Origin: Muricea muricata | Lineage: Eukaryota; Cnidaria; Anthozoa; Malacalcyonacea; Plexauridae | Assembly (NCBI GenBank): GCA_963855995.1 | Contig: OY979728.1 | Coordinates: forward strand, 8,047,330 to 8,111,329 | DNA: 64,000 bases | Direction: 5' to 3' | Shown here: positions 22,805 to 34,989 of the stretch, piece by piece | How positions within the stretch are numbered: the first letter of the stretch is position 1 | Layout: every line of letters starts with the position of its first letter | Program-made: the position numbers and the translations under genes | Notes under the pieces: model-generated | Told to the model about the DNA's origin: nothing | The model's input: only the letters and a program-made list of their open reading frames with translations | The model's database searches: none

Positions 22805-25800
22805 ATGTTGTAGCAACCAGAGATGTGCCAATTTGAAAATTGTTCTCTGAGACATAGCCAGAGGAAGGATGGGTTGCAGAAGAGGGGGCGCCCCGAAAAA
22901 ATGTGTTAAAAATGTTCGTTTTGCAATACGTATGTCAGCTTAGATGATTAAAATAGGTATTATTTGGAAATCTTGATGTTTGTAAATCATAAAAAAACTA
23001 TGCATAAAAGGAACAGTTATTCAATAAGGCATAAATAAAAAGCAGCATCTTTTTCAAAATTCTATCTCTCTCCTTCCCAATATAAATATGCCTCTCAAAT
23101 CCTTCCCTGGCCCTGCCACTGCTGAATTAAAATTTAATTCAACGGTAAAGTTTGCAGTTTATAAATGTAAACACCACCCTGAAGTAGTGGCCTTGGCACT
23201 TGGCATACATATTACGTATTTTGAAGTAGTCTATAGTCTTGAAATTCCAATATTAGATACATCTTCGAGCTCAGATTTTTGATAGCTTTAATTTGATATA
23301 CAGTACGGGCTAATTTTGCAATCATGCTATTTCAACTCATCAAACTTAATTTTATGAATTTTTATCACTAAAGGTTTGTGAGCAAAGTTAGGCAGGAATG
23401 GCCTTAAATCAACGTTTCCTATGCTTACCTCTATAATTGTAGCTCAGAAAAACTAGCTTGGCCTCGTTTTGTTAACAGGACTGTTACGTTGTATCGAGTT
23501 AGCGTTCCAGTTTGTACTACTGACTGTAGTTCAATGGCCTCGCCTCGTGTGCATGTGATCTTTCAAACCGAACAATATTAAACCCATGAGAGCAATAATA
23601 AACACTCTTGGAGGTTCAAGTATAACGGATATAGTTTGCACAATAAAAGAAATAAACGTCTCGTCAGGAAATGCTAAAATTTCCCGCACTATACATCTCC
23701 GTTGCAATTCCAGTGGGGTTTTGTACCAGCACAAGTTAGAAAATGGAGAACCAATCTTCTGACTGTTACTAAAACTACAACTTTAAGTTGTAAAAAGTGA
23801 TAAATATAAAAATATTATTAATTGTGATGTAATGATAAAGTTGTAATAAAACAGACAATGGTCTCTTGCTGGGAAAGTCACATGGTCATGAGTATTTGTT
23901 TCATTGAAATGACACGACTTGTCACTTCAAGATTGATGCCTATTCCAAAAACCGCGATAAAATGACTTTGATGACTGGAAGACATTAATAGCCGCTTTTA
24001 CAGATATTATGGTGTCTTTATCCTCTCGCAAATAGTTTACTATATATACACACAGACTAACATAAATCCTCCCATCTTTTATACCTCAATATTACGGCAT
24101 ATTGTGTTTTCACACCAGTTATAATGAATTTGCCATTCAGCAACATACTGCATAGAGCCTTTAGGCAATAATTAAATATTGCTAATATTGGTCTGGTCGA
24201 CAAAATTTTCAAAAATTCTTTATTTACCCGCTGAAAAAGCATTGAACACATGAAATTTGTAAAAGGAACTTTAGCTAGCTCGCGATGCCCTCTATTTCTC
24301 ACGGTAACACAACTTTACGAAATTGAATTGATCGGTTACGGACTGAGTACTTGACAGTTTATATTGATAGTTAGCCAGCAATCAAACTCTAGACAGAACA
24401 ACTTTAGCGGCGGTCAGTGGTTTCCCGCAATCAATTGACCTCCCTAGACTTTTAAAGCATAGCATTTAGATGTTATAAGACCAGAATAGACACCTACATA
24501 TCCACAAGTCTTTGCCAAAAAAGTTAGGAAGTGTTCTTAAGAGAAACTTACAGCCACACATGGATTTTAATCGAAGCAAATTTTAAAGGATTTTTGGGCG
24601 AAATACTGTCAAAAAGTTTCCCTGAAGTGTTGAGGCTGTAATTAAAACTCTATAAAAACCGTCAATATACATTGATAATTATATTGCAGTAATTACGTCT
24701 CTAATCCCGAATTTCTTTTTCAAAATAGTTTAATATTTTTGAAACCTGTATTTCTGGAACCTGTGTGGTAAAAGGCTATATATGCGGCCAAAACAAAAAC
24801 GATATGAACGTTTTCATTCACATCGGAGGAAGACACTATACTGGTTTGCCCAGAGACGAGATTTATGGTATAGTTTTTGTTGAAACATACATAGAATTTG
24901 GAAGCTGTTGGAAATACTTCAAAATGAAAACGTGTGAGCATAACCTATGTTTCAATTCAAAATGTTAGTGTAAGTGCTCCCCTCCACTTTAAATCATTGC
25001 ATATATTTGTGATCAACCACACTAGCTGGAAAGCTCGATAGTTTGTGCAAGGTCGATATTTGCAACATCAGTTTTGCTGACGCATGTGTGCATAGAAGCA
25101 ATTATTTACCACGCAAAATCATTAAACCGAAATCTGTTAACGATGCCATCAGCTCAGATTTTACTAAATGCAACTGATTTGCCATTGTTGCTCTAGCAAC
25201 GGGCTGAGTATATTGGCCAGCAAAGTTCAAGGTTAGATTGTATAATCGTAACAGCATTGAACATACAACAACATGTTTAAAGCACTGTTAATATGATAAC
25301 TGCAATCCTCTTGAGATTCCAGGATAAATATCTCTTTTATGCTTTTTCCCGCTGTGTTTGTCTCGAATCGCGAAACTTTTTGTGCGAGTTTTTGTGACCT
25401 GTGGTGTGCGTCTTTTAACGAGTAGCACTGTAACAAAACGTAGTGTGTGGTTCTGTAGATTGCCGGAGAATCTCGTTACTATATTCGTAAAGCAAGCGGC
25501 GTAACTCCTTTTTTCTTTTTGTCTCACGTCCGTGGGTGTTTTGTGCCGTTTTTGAGTTGTGCTTAGCGAGGGGCTACGGTTACGAAAGTTTGTTTGGGTT
25601 CTTTTTGCTTCGTGATAGTTTTGTTAGAGAAAGGAATCAGCGTGCATGGATATGTGTATTTGGTGCTTGTAGTATGAGAGGAAACGAGAACAGCGGGGCT
25701 TGCGTATTATCATATTAATAACAAGCTATTTTATAACATTCTCGAAAGCAGTGGCAGCCATATTACTTATCTGGTGGCCGTTTAGAGCGGTCTGAAAAAA

Positions 25801-27448
25801 ACAGCTTTGATTTTTTCCCACCACGTTCAAGTGTTCTAAGGGATCGCATGACTTGGCTAGTTACCATGCATGACAGACCAGCTCGTATATGAACTGCCTG
25901 AGTTTATAGAACATGAAGGAAGATTTTCTCTCAGCGTTGTGTAAGCTTGACTGCGGAGCCCACCCATCGAGAGTCCCGCTGAATATAAGACAAAACAAAT
26001 CATAACGATTTGATTAAAAATGACAAATACCAACGTCACGAAGCTTGTTCTCTCTCGCTAAACTCCCAAAAATCTGTTCGGATAAGCTTTAAGTGTCGAG
26101 AAAACGCTTAGAACTATCGATATTCACATACGCGAGACAAATAGAGTGGGTTTAAACTTGGTACTGGAGGCAGAGAAAATGAAATAAACGTTAATGTCAT
26201 ACGCTCCCAGGGTGACCTAATATTTGCAAACGTTTGCGTGGTATGGCGAACATTTTAACGGTAAAAACATAGCGGAGTGATATCGTATACAAAACGAAAC
26301 AAAGTTTACATTAGTTATCTATGTATGTAACGTTATATGGTGTAGTCGATCTGGTTTACAATAGTCTACAACATCACTGTTTTAATGTATATGATCACAG
26401 TTCGCAGACAAATATTTTACTTTACTGTGTGAAATTCATTTAAACTTATTTCATATGTACAAAAGATTCGTCTTCCAGGATTTTAGTATAGCGTTACGTT
26501 TACATCAGTTTTACTTAATATATTGTGCTGCTACATCGTAATTCTATATATTATAAGCTTACTTGTTTGCGACAGTTCAATCAGGTTTTTTCAAGTTTTC
26601 GATATAAGCGATTTTGAGGGGGCTCCCTATAATAAATCATAGCTAAGGTATCTGTAGCATACCTGGATATTAGCACGGTTACTGCATGTAATGCGAGTTT
26701 AAGCTGTAGAAAGTAGTAATGGCTTAGGTGAAATGAAAACGCATTGGTCTTTTTGTTTTGTATACCTTATAACTGTACACTATCTGCTCTTACTCTTATC
26801 GTCTTTGACACATTTGGTCCTGAATGACATTTGAATTTATGGGTGGACAAGCAATAATTCTCCACAGTATTTGCTAATTCATTGATCAAAATGCTAATCA
26901 CGATTATTTGAAGTGAAACAATAGCTGTTTCCTCTCCCCGTTGATGAGCAAACAAAAACGTATTTAGCGAGCAATACATGGTATAATTGAGTGCAAACTG
27001 TCTTGGGGGGACGGCCTACGACAATAAAGAAACGAGACAGTTTTGTTAGCGGGGCTACTCTACGCACTGCATTTGATTGGAAAGTGTTATTTCGCCAGCA
27101 AAAGTGTACATTTAAGCCATTCCAAGGTTTTAGGGGTTATTTGAAGTGTGGGAATGACCTTAGTGTAGCCATATACGATATTGTAGCTCACTCGTTGTTA
27201 CTCATTACAAGTGCCTTTGGGGAGGAGCTTCCACTACAAATGACTAATTCCATTGTGCGTTGTAGTGTTCGATGAGAGCGCGAGACAAAAAGCTCAGCCT
27301 GAGAAATTGATTAACGAGACTAGCTCGTTTACACCTGTAGTGCAAAATAGCCATAATTGTTTGTGCACATGCTATTCTGAGTGCGGAGCGAGAGCTCAGC
27401 ACGAGGGCTCGAGCATTAAAACACTGGCACTCCACGAAGGCCTGGTTA
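22805..27448. other. Intergenic, 4.6 kb upstream of the forkhead gene
   Basis: I found no splice-bounded coding pieces, no transposon ends and no RNA gene. It is the longest stretch in the window free of recognisable repeats, and could hold regulatory sequence for the forkhead gene, which is inference from position only. Confidence 0.45.
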
Positions 27449-27456
27449 AATATAAC
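27449..27456 (+). promoter_or_regulatory. Possible TATA box of the forkhead gene
   Basis: AATATAAC stands about 95 bp before the forkhead ATG. If used, transcription would begin near 27480 and give a 5' leader of roughly 65 nt. Only the sequence and spacing support this. Confidence 0.3.
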
Positions 27457-27545
27457 ATAAGCTACGCTAGAGCACGCATCTCTTCAATCAACTCTTGTAA
27501 ACGTCAACATTTGGTGATCAAGTGAGAAGTTTCAACACTACTGAC

Positions 27546-28475
27546 ATGGCGTTCTCGATTCCACAGTCCACAAGGGAGTGTACTCAATTCGACGTACATT
27601 CCCTGATTGGTGACTCAACGCTGAAGTACAAAACTAACGAAAGAGTACAAAACTTTCAACAGAATCCAACAGCATCCCGAATGGACCGGCAGGGTTTCCT
27701 TGGAACAAGCTCGACAACCAACTTCACTGTTCTGGGATCGGCCAATGAACCGGGCGAATCTCTAAATGTGGATTTGGAAACCGGCAAGAGCAAGAACGCG
27801 CAAAAGAAATCGAGAAGGCGCCCGCCTTATTCATACATCGCCCTGATAGCAATGGCTATTCAACAATCCTCGGAGAAGAGACTGACTTTGGATGGGATTT
27901 GTAAGTTCATTCGAGACAAATTCCCTTTCTATCGAGAAACGTATCCGGCATGGAAGATTTGTATTCGGAACAATCTGTCTTTGAACGATTGCTTCGTTAA
28001 GACGGGAATCAAATCGGATGAGCCTTTGAAAGGAAACTACTGGACGCTAGATCCAGAAAGCTACAACATGTTTGAGAATGGAAGTTTTTTGAGAAGAAAG
28101 ACGCGTTTCAAACGGCAAGAGCGGGTACGCGAGGAACACGCTAGCAAGTCGTGCCTAAGAGATACTCCTGGCTACCCGACCAGTCCGCTATTGTACAACG
28201 ACCTTAACATGAGGCTGAATAGTAACTTTGTTCTACCAAGTTGTTCGGGCCTCAATTACATCGATACACCAAAGATATCAACAACGATGTCCAATCCTTA
28301 CCTTCCTTGGCCAAGCCCGTATATCTCTTCACCGGCAAGAGATACAAGCCTACAGTGGCCCTCGTCTTATTCTTCGTTCCTGCCGCCCTATTACAACCAT
28401 TTGAACTCATGTACACCTTGTTCGTGTACGGTTTGCGACTCTTCAAAAAACCTCTATCTAAGACTGTCGAATTGA
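27546..28475 (+). CDS. Intronless forkhead (FoxD-like) transcription factor with a divergent recognition helix
   Basis: A single-exon reading frame encodes 309 residues from the ATG at 27546 (context GACATGG, stop TGA at 28473). The frame is open upstream to 27522, but with no other ATG. The forkhead domain spans about residues 91-190: it opens with [16 protein letters not shown], continues [20 protein letters not shown], and ends with wing 2 motif [16 protein letters not shown]. The segment around GIC..FI...FP.YRE..PAW and GNYWTLDP is most like Fox[13 protein letters not shown] also recalls FoxC, so the class is not certain. FoxQ2 is excluded by the wing sequence. Helix 3 reads [13 protein letters not shown] instead of the usual WQNSIRHNLSLND. 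FDVHSLI at residues 15-21 resembles an engrailed-homology-1 motif, which recruits Groucho/TLE co-repressors, so repression is a reasonable inference. The tail after residue 200 is rich in Ser, Pro and Tyr and otherwise featureless. Many FoxD genes are also intronless. Confidence 0.88.
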   Translation: MAFSIPQSTRECTQFDVHSLIGDSTLKYKTNERVQNFQQNPTASRMDRQGFLGTSSTTNFTVLGSANEPGESLNVDLETGKSKNAQKKSRRRPPYSYIALIAMAIQQSSEKRLTLDGICKFIRDKFPFYRETYPAWKICIRNNLSLNDCFVKTGIKSDEPLKGNYWTLDPESYNMFENGSFLRRKTRFKRQERVREEHASKSCLRDTPGYPTSPLLYNDLNMRLNSNFVLPSCSGLNYIDTPKISTTMSNPYLPWPSPYISSPARDTSLQWPSSYSSFLPPYYNHLNSCTPCSCTVCDSSKNLYLRLSN

Positions 28476-28846
28476 GCTCTTAAAAAAACTGTGGTTGTAA
28501 GTAAAATGATTCTGAGAAAACATTAACTTGCGTTATAAAAACTTGTAAAATGTAAATACGTTATGTGATTTCGCATGAAAAAAAATAGATGGAATTATAT
28601 TTTGCTTAAAATTCTCTAACTTTATCTTGTAAATTCGAACTCTAACAAAGACGTTTGGACATTAATTAGTGACTAAAAATTTTGGAAATCGAGTGGTGCG
28701 CTGTTCCGATGCGATAAGCGTATAACTCGAGGAGAAACAGTTACAGACTCTATTGACTATTTATTACACGGGATTCTAATACTGTTTGTAAATAGACTAA
28801 AAGATTAACGTTAGACTACGGTGTGTATTTAAGAATATTTATTGTA

Positions 28847-28852
28847 AATAAA
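28847..28852 (+). promoter_or_regulatory. Poly(A) signal of the forkhead gene
   Basis: AATAAA (TGTAAATAAAAGC) lies about 370 bp after the forkhead stop codon. It is the first canonical signal downstream on this strand that I noticed, giving a 3' UTR of ordinary length. Confidence 0.55.
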
Positions 28853-29639
28853 AGCAAATTTAAACATGACAAATTGTCCTTAATGTTTGTTGTGTAGTTA
28901 AAGGATCATCTTAATTGAGGTTTGGAAAAGATGTTTCCACATTGCGGGCTACATCTGATCTCATGCATGCACGCAGGCAGCTGATGTAAACTAAGTGATT
29001 TTGCGTAGTCTAAACAAAATAAGACTTGTACTAATTGAAGAGATATTTGCACATTATGCTTTGTATAGTTGACCCTGACTTTCAAACAAATCGACCATAT
29101 GTTTTAAATCTTACTGTGCGCATAGCGTTTCGAGTTAAAACATCTCTGTGTTTAATTGCGATGATTGAAGCGTTTGAGAATTTCTTGTTGGTGCAAATTT
29201 GCACCGTTTGTGTTCTCGGAAAACTTTAACAGGATCAAGCAAGGAACAAATAATGTATAGCTATACAGTTTTGTAATTAAAATTCTTGAGGTTAGCACAA
29301 TTATACAAGGTAATTGGAGTTCTCTTAATCTTTCGATTTATTTTCCCAAATTTCGATTTTCCCAAACTACAATCTGACAAACTCTGTCTGCAATATGGAC
29401 TACAATGGTCACATTCAAAGTATATTATGAACAAAAACGAAATTGGAAACCTTTCTTTCAGTTGTACATGCATGTAAAAAAACTCCTCAGGCAAAAACTG
29501 ACAGAATGAAGAGACTGAGAATTTAATGACACATCTTTTATGCAGAAAGCGATGTACAATTTCACTTTGAGCATTTTTCTATATTGAATGTCAACCTCAG
29601 AAAAATTATGTAGAGGCTCAAGCAGTCGGTATATATGCA

Positions 29640-30110
29640 TAGTAACAGGAATACATCATAGAAAGTTAGTTTTTCAAGCAAGAAAAGATTATTGTTTTAC
29701 ATAACATAGGAAGATAAGGATGGATATGGAACACGATTCATGAGTGAATATCACTGTCCAAAGAATATATGTATGGTATAAATTGGACCACATTAGCTTC
29801 TAGTTATAGCCAAACTGAGGACCAAATCAGTCTGCTTGTTTCAGGCATACATCATAGAAGTTTTGTATATGTCACAAGCATAACATCATAGAAGTTTTGC
29901 AAGCCAAAAAAACATTCTTGTGCATACAGGGACAAAATTTATTAGTGATATCGGCGAAAGGAATATATAATGCGTAGATTGAACCAGACCATATTATAGC
30001 TTGTAGTTAGCCAAACAAACTTCTGCGTCCCTTAAAGCAGCTATTGTCATACATCATCGAAAGTTATAGTTTTACAAGCACAATAAAACTACATTGACTG
30101 AGATAAGCCA
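29640..30110. repeat. Degenerate tandem repeat
   Basis: CATACATCATAGAAGTTTTG-like blocks recur at about 29653, 29845, 29880 and 30050. They are followed by ACAAGCA, GGAATATA and TTGTAGTTAGCCAAAC segments; the period is roughly 200 bp and strongly worn. Confidence 0.45.
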
Positions 30111-30910
30111 ACTAGGGAATATAGACATATACAGACAAAGTTTATGACACTTGTTTGATAACACATTTTGTCGCAATATTCTCAGAAAACATGTGTTCAC
30201 TTGCGAAATCTAGCCCTTTGCCTATAAGGAAATGTATTTTTGTCACGTCAAAACGTTTGTATTTATCAGCTATTAGTTCATCAAGCAATGTATTTGCTCA
30301 GCAAAATACTGTTAGTTTTTCATATTAATATAAAAGCAAAAAGCCTCCTTGGCGCTCTTTTGTCTTGCAATTCTAAGGCCCATTTCCGTCCCATCCGCGT
30401 TGTGCTCCGAGTGTGTTTCCTGTCCGCTTTGTAGCGGCAACTCGCAGTCGTTTGAAGAAGCTTGATAGGACTTGCAGAGATGCGATGTCATTGACTGATC
30501 GTGTATGCTACTCTCTCTGTCACAAACACAATGAAACTCACAGGACACAGCCCGGCCATTCTTTTTTGTTGTGTTTTACAAAGCCGCGAGCGGTGTATAC
30601 TGCTTCTATATAAGCTTTCTCTATGTGCAGTAAGAAATTTTTTTAGTCCACTTCTTAACTGAAAACAAAAAAATTCTAAATGTGATGTAGAGTGATCTCA
30701 AATGACATTAGCAAAATTATTAGCACGGCTAAAAAGTTATTTGCATTGAAGCAAGGATCATCGCTTTAATTTTTTGTAAGTTCATGACATTAAGTCCAAT
30801 TAAGCTAGATTTTTTAGCGTTTGGTATCAGAGATTTTTTTCATTGGATAAATAAAGTTTTAACGTTTTTTAGTTTCACATAACTATTTTAAAATTTCAAC
30901 CATTATTAAC

Positions 30911-31213
30911 TATTAGTAGAATCATACTAGTATACTGATGCAAATGCTGTAATTTGATTGGTTACTCTACTCGCTATCTATTCCTCAATAGATAGCGAGT
31001 AGCGAAACAATCATCTTCCTATAGAGATTTCTTTTAAAAAAATTGCTTAAAAATCAAATTTTTTGTTGAATATTCCGTGTTTGACCTCTGATTCTACTAA
31101 AACAATTAGATTACTCGCTCTCGATTTCTATGCGGTGATAGTTGATTCGGGCTTCTCCTTCATTAACTATCACCGCATAGAAATCTCGAGCTCGTAATCT
31201 AATTGTTAATTAT
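30911..31213 (+). mobile_element. Two-hairpin MITE family, full copy
   Basis: It begins near TTAGTAGAATCATACTAGTA. Hairpin 1 is CTCGCTATCTATTCCTCAATAG folding onto its inverse; hairpin 2 is TTTCTATGCGGTGATAGTTG with its inverse around a GGGCTTCTCC loop. It ends GTAATCTAATTGTTAATTA. It has no open frame. Confidence 0.65.
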
Positions 31214-31384
31214 CTTTAGCTTTCATGTACATCAAAGTCTATATGTATCCCTCGTACCTAAAACGAACCTGCAGAACGAACTTTCTGAACCGAATGTACG
31301 GAACAATCTTTCAATTGACAAAAGTGACAAAATTGCAACAATGGACGATTCGCCTTTTAGAGAAACTTTTGAATTAGAAATATT

Positions 31385-31530
31385 CGTTAGCACAGCTGAA
31401 AAGAGCATCCCAAATTTAGCAAAATTGTGAAGTTTGGTTACAAAACATATTGTAAAATGTGGAACGTATAGTCCTGTGAAGTTTGCCAATTTCGCATACT
31501 TTTGTATTATGCGCGGAAAAGTGTAATCAG
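31385..31530 (+). repeat. Fragment of the palindromic MITE family
   Basis: TTGTAAAATGTGGAACGTATA and TTTCGCATACTTTTGTATTA match the left half of the elements at 1144 and 13711. The right arm is absent. Confidence 0.45.
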
Positions 31531-31651
31531 ATTTCGATAATTATTAAGCTATTTCCGATATTATGTTCAGAATGTATATAGCTAATATACAATTTACATT
31601 GCATGATAGTTTAATTGGAGTTTTTTACACTTTTGAAATCAGTTTGCAAAG

Positions 31652-31799
31652 CAGTGGCGTAGGCAGGCCAACAATTTAGTCCCGCTATGTGAATTTCAAA
31701 TCATTATAATTATCGATTTCTTTATAAATTGTTGTTTTCACGGTCAATGAACACGAAAATATTTGCATAGGTCTAAACTGCCGTGCTGGCTACGATACT
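31652..31799. mobile_element. hAT-like MITE, second copy
   Basis: It starts CAGTGGCGTAGGCAGGCC and ends GGCTACGATACTA with a worn right end. It is related over its whole length to the MITE in IDH2 intron 7. Confidence 0.55.
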
Positions 31800-34718
31800 A
31801 TATGCAGAAGCCCTTTTACAACCGTGCACTGGGACGAACGTGACCTTTATTATGTAGGTTTCCAGCTCCTTGATTGTTTACATATAGTTTTTAAATGTTT
31901 TGATCAGTTTAATAAGTGTTTATTTTGAACATTTAGCCAAGATGGTCCCGTCTGTCCGTTATTTACAGTATACTTGACAAGTTTAATTATACTTGCAATT
32001 TGTGTAAAAAGTTGCCCATTATGGGGTACATTTAATAGAAATATTTTGAATATGCGTGAACCTGATGTTGTTGGCTTCCAGCAGGCTTGCATTAACGAAT
32101 CCCCTTATCAGTCTTTCATACGGTGTAGAATAAATAAAAATACTCAGCTGAAAATCAAATGTTTCAAAGCCAGGGCAGGGGTGTCCGTATTTGAACTACA
32201 TTAAAAATGGCGGGGCGCGAAATTTAAATGCTTAAGAGTAATTTTGAGTTGGTAGATAGAAAACATTGTTAGGTGTTTCATTGCTATTCAAAATTTAAAG
32301 AAATTTGATTGAGTTTATTAAAGCCATTCAAAACGTCGTGCGAACGTATATTTTACTCAGTAAGAATCGTTTTTCTGAAGAAATGTTCCAATTTTACTTA
32401 AATGTCCCTTGGGAGTTATGTGTAAATTAGGTAAATATAAATTAAACATGCACAAAGCTAATTTTGCTGAAAATATATAAGTTTGCGCGACGTTTTGAAT
32501 TGTTTAGACTCGAGCAAATTTATGACATCTTGTACATCAATACAACATCCGACTGAAAGTTTGCATCTACCAAGTCAAAATTACTTTTAAGCATTTAACT
32601 TATCGTAAAGACACAAGCCCCGGGTATTGAAGTTTTAAATTTCTCATTTTTTGGGTTCATTCTAGATTATAAGTACTAAAACAATTTATTTTAATATAAA
32701 AAATCGTACATTAATTGAGGCGTTTCGCGAAACAGAGAGCGGATCGATTAATATTGTCTACTCAGTTTTTTATACACCCTGTACACAGGTTTGGTAAATT
32801 AGGAAATTCCTGTGTCAATAGCTGTATTTCTCTTTCTTACATCACAAACTTAAATGCATTAACTTCGACTGCGCATGTGCCAGTTCCAGTCTTCCTGTTT
32901 GCATACCGGTAGGCTTACATATATCTGATATACATATACCTTACATATACCTGTCTCAAATCAGATACAATTGCCATAAGCTCTTGCTGGTTTTGTAAAT
33001 ATTACGAGAGACGTGGAATTGCTGCAACAGTGATGCTTCAATACAACACGAAGTGTTTGCAAGTGTGTAGTCAGGTTTTCCATTGTTCAGCCAAGTCATT
33101 TGTAGTTTGTACATGGGCAATATCAGCAATTACAGATAAACCTTTATCCAATCAATCAAGTCATTGTTGAGGGCTGGATCTAAATGAATGTAATCACACC
33201 ATTAAAGAATACAAAGTCATTAGCTGATTTCCCATAGCCGTGAATTATGGCCTGCTAATGATTCCTTGCATTATGACAGTACAATGACTGCAATATAGAA
33301 ATGAATATAGTTTTTTTGACCTATGGAAATCTTCTATGGCCAGGAGGCGTTTCTTGCAATTAACGCATGCTTCAAATGAGTGGTTTGAAATTATCACAGA
33401 CTTAGGGCTGTTAATATGGGACGGGTATTTTCTGCCTTACTGCAATTTCAGGATATGTCTAAGTAAAGTAAATTGAAAGGCATTTCCACTTCATAGTTGT
33501 GAACTTATTTTTGGGTAATTCAAATCAACCCAATTAACCGGTCTGGCCTGTTTTAAGTAAACAGAATGAACTCAAATTTTATAATCAGACTTTTTCTCAA
33601 GAAGTTATTATGCTATAATACCAAAACAGCATCATATGCTTCGGTCAATTCATCATGCACATAGTATTTGCATTAGATTATACCTTTTCATTTGGGCTTC
33701 ATTCAATTTCTTTTGAAAAAAAACTCTACGACAAATTGTTATGAATAATCATATCGTTCTTGATAGGGCTTATTAATTTTTAAGTAATGTGTCAACCTGT
33801 GTTTACCTTGGCTGTAGTATTTTAGAAAAAATAGACCAATTTTATTTGAGTATATATAGCCAAACGTAGCTAAAACAGAAAATAGAAATAACATATTTTA
33901 TTGAATATACCCCCCCCCCCCAAATAAATTGCAAACTATGTAGAGGGATAGCTAAGTTTTAGCATATCGCTTTGATGATTATTCTCAAAAGTTAAAGAGA
34001 CAGTGAGGCAGTTTTGTGGGTTTGGTTGTACGAAAGGGGAAGCCTTATGCACGCCAGATATAATGATTTATGATTTCTCAAACTTTGTAAAAATGTTCAA
34101 TAAAACCTATACTAAATTTCAGCATTTTTAAATTTTAATCCCTTTTTATCTCTTGCGAACTCAATATCCCTAGTGTCATTGCTTTTTACGCCTTTCTGCC
34201 CGCGAAAGTATGTTGAAAAAGTCACTATCCGGTGGATGAAGGTATCGTTTATCTTCGCGATTGTCTACGATCAAGCAAGCTATAGTTAAAACTTAGAATT
34301 GACCGCATGTCTCTTGTGGTTGGCAGAGCATTGGGTTAGTGTTTCAGAGCTCGTACGTTCGATTCCAGGGCCACCTGTTTACGCAAATTTTCAGCTTGCC
34401 TATAGCTAGCGTGGACCATTGACGTGGACACAGCTGACCGCTGAGAGTATAACATCACAAACATCATGAAGAGCAGACTGGTGTTAAATGAAAGTATTAT
34501 AAAACAATATATAGAGAGAGTAGTATATAATAGAGCGAAAATAGGAACGCATCCTAATCCACGCGGTTAAAATCGGTAAAATGTTTCCTTTTTATATTTT
34601 GCATTGAAGCCAACACGTGTCGATTTATTTTCCGGAGTTTCGCATTTAGGTAAGAGAAGAACATACTTCCAACCAGTAGTATAATGATTGTATAGTGACG
34701 TCCAGTGTGTGATATTTA
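31800..34718. other. No gene seen
   Basis: AT-rich DNA; a C-run at 33909-33921 and a weak tRNA-like patch only. Confidence 0.4.
34318..34385 (+). repeat. Weak tRNA-like fragment
   Basis: GTGGTTGGCAGAGCATTGG followed by ACGTTCGATTCCAGGG resembles D- and T-arms. The remainder does not form a cloverleaf. Confidence 0.25.
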
Positions 34719-34908
34719 AGAAATATAAAACATTTTCCGTGTTGATATACAGTTATATCAACACGAGTGGAAATTGGAAAAACGAGAAATTGTGTGGAAA
34801 CACGACGCCCGCTGGGCGGAGTGTTTTCACACAATTTCGAGTTTTTCCAATTTTCACAAGTGTTGATATAACTGTATATCAATACGGAAAAATGTTTTAT
34901 ATTTCTTT
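34719..34908. repeat. 190-bp foldback
   Basis: Two arms of about 90 bp (AAATATAAAACATTTTCCGT and the inverse) meet at a GCCCGCTGGGC centre. Inner pairs include AATTGTGTGGAAACAC / GTGTTTTCACACAATT. A partial half-copy follows at about 34950-34985. Confidence 0.7.
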
Positions 34909-34989
34909 TATAATATAGCACAAAGAACTTTAACAGAAGAGTGGCGGGAAATTTTCCGTGTTGACATAGATTTATATCAGCACGGCTCT

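Noticed and set aside
27253-27525. 90-codon frame just upstream of the forkhead gene
   Set aside because: It covers the presumed promoter and leader, starts without good context and has no domain.
27546-28475. FoxQ2 assignment for the forkhead gene
   Set aside because: FoxQ2 wings carry a GHYWAIHP-type motif; this protein has GNYWTLDP and FoxD/FoxC-like flanks.
28241-28483. Alternative frames over the forkhead C-terminus
   Set aside because: Shadows of the forkhead coding sequence on the other frames and strand.
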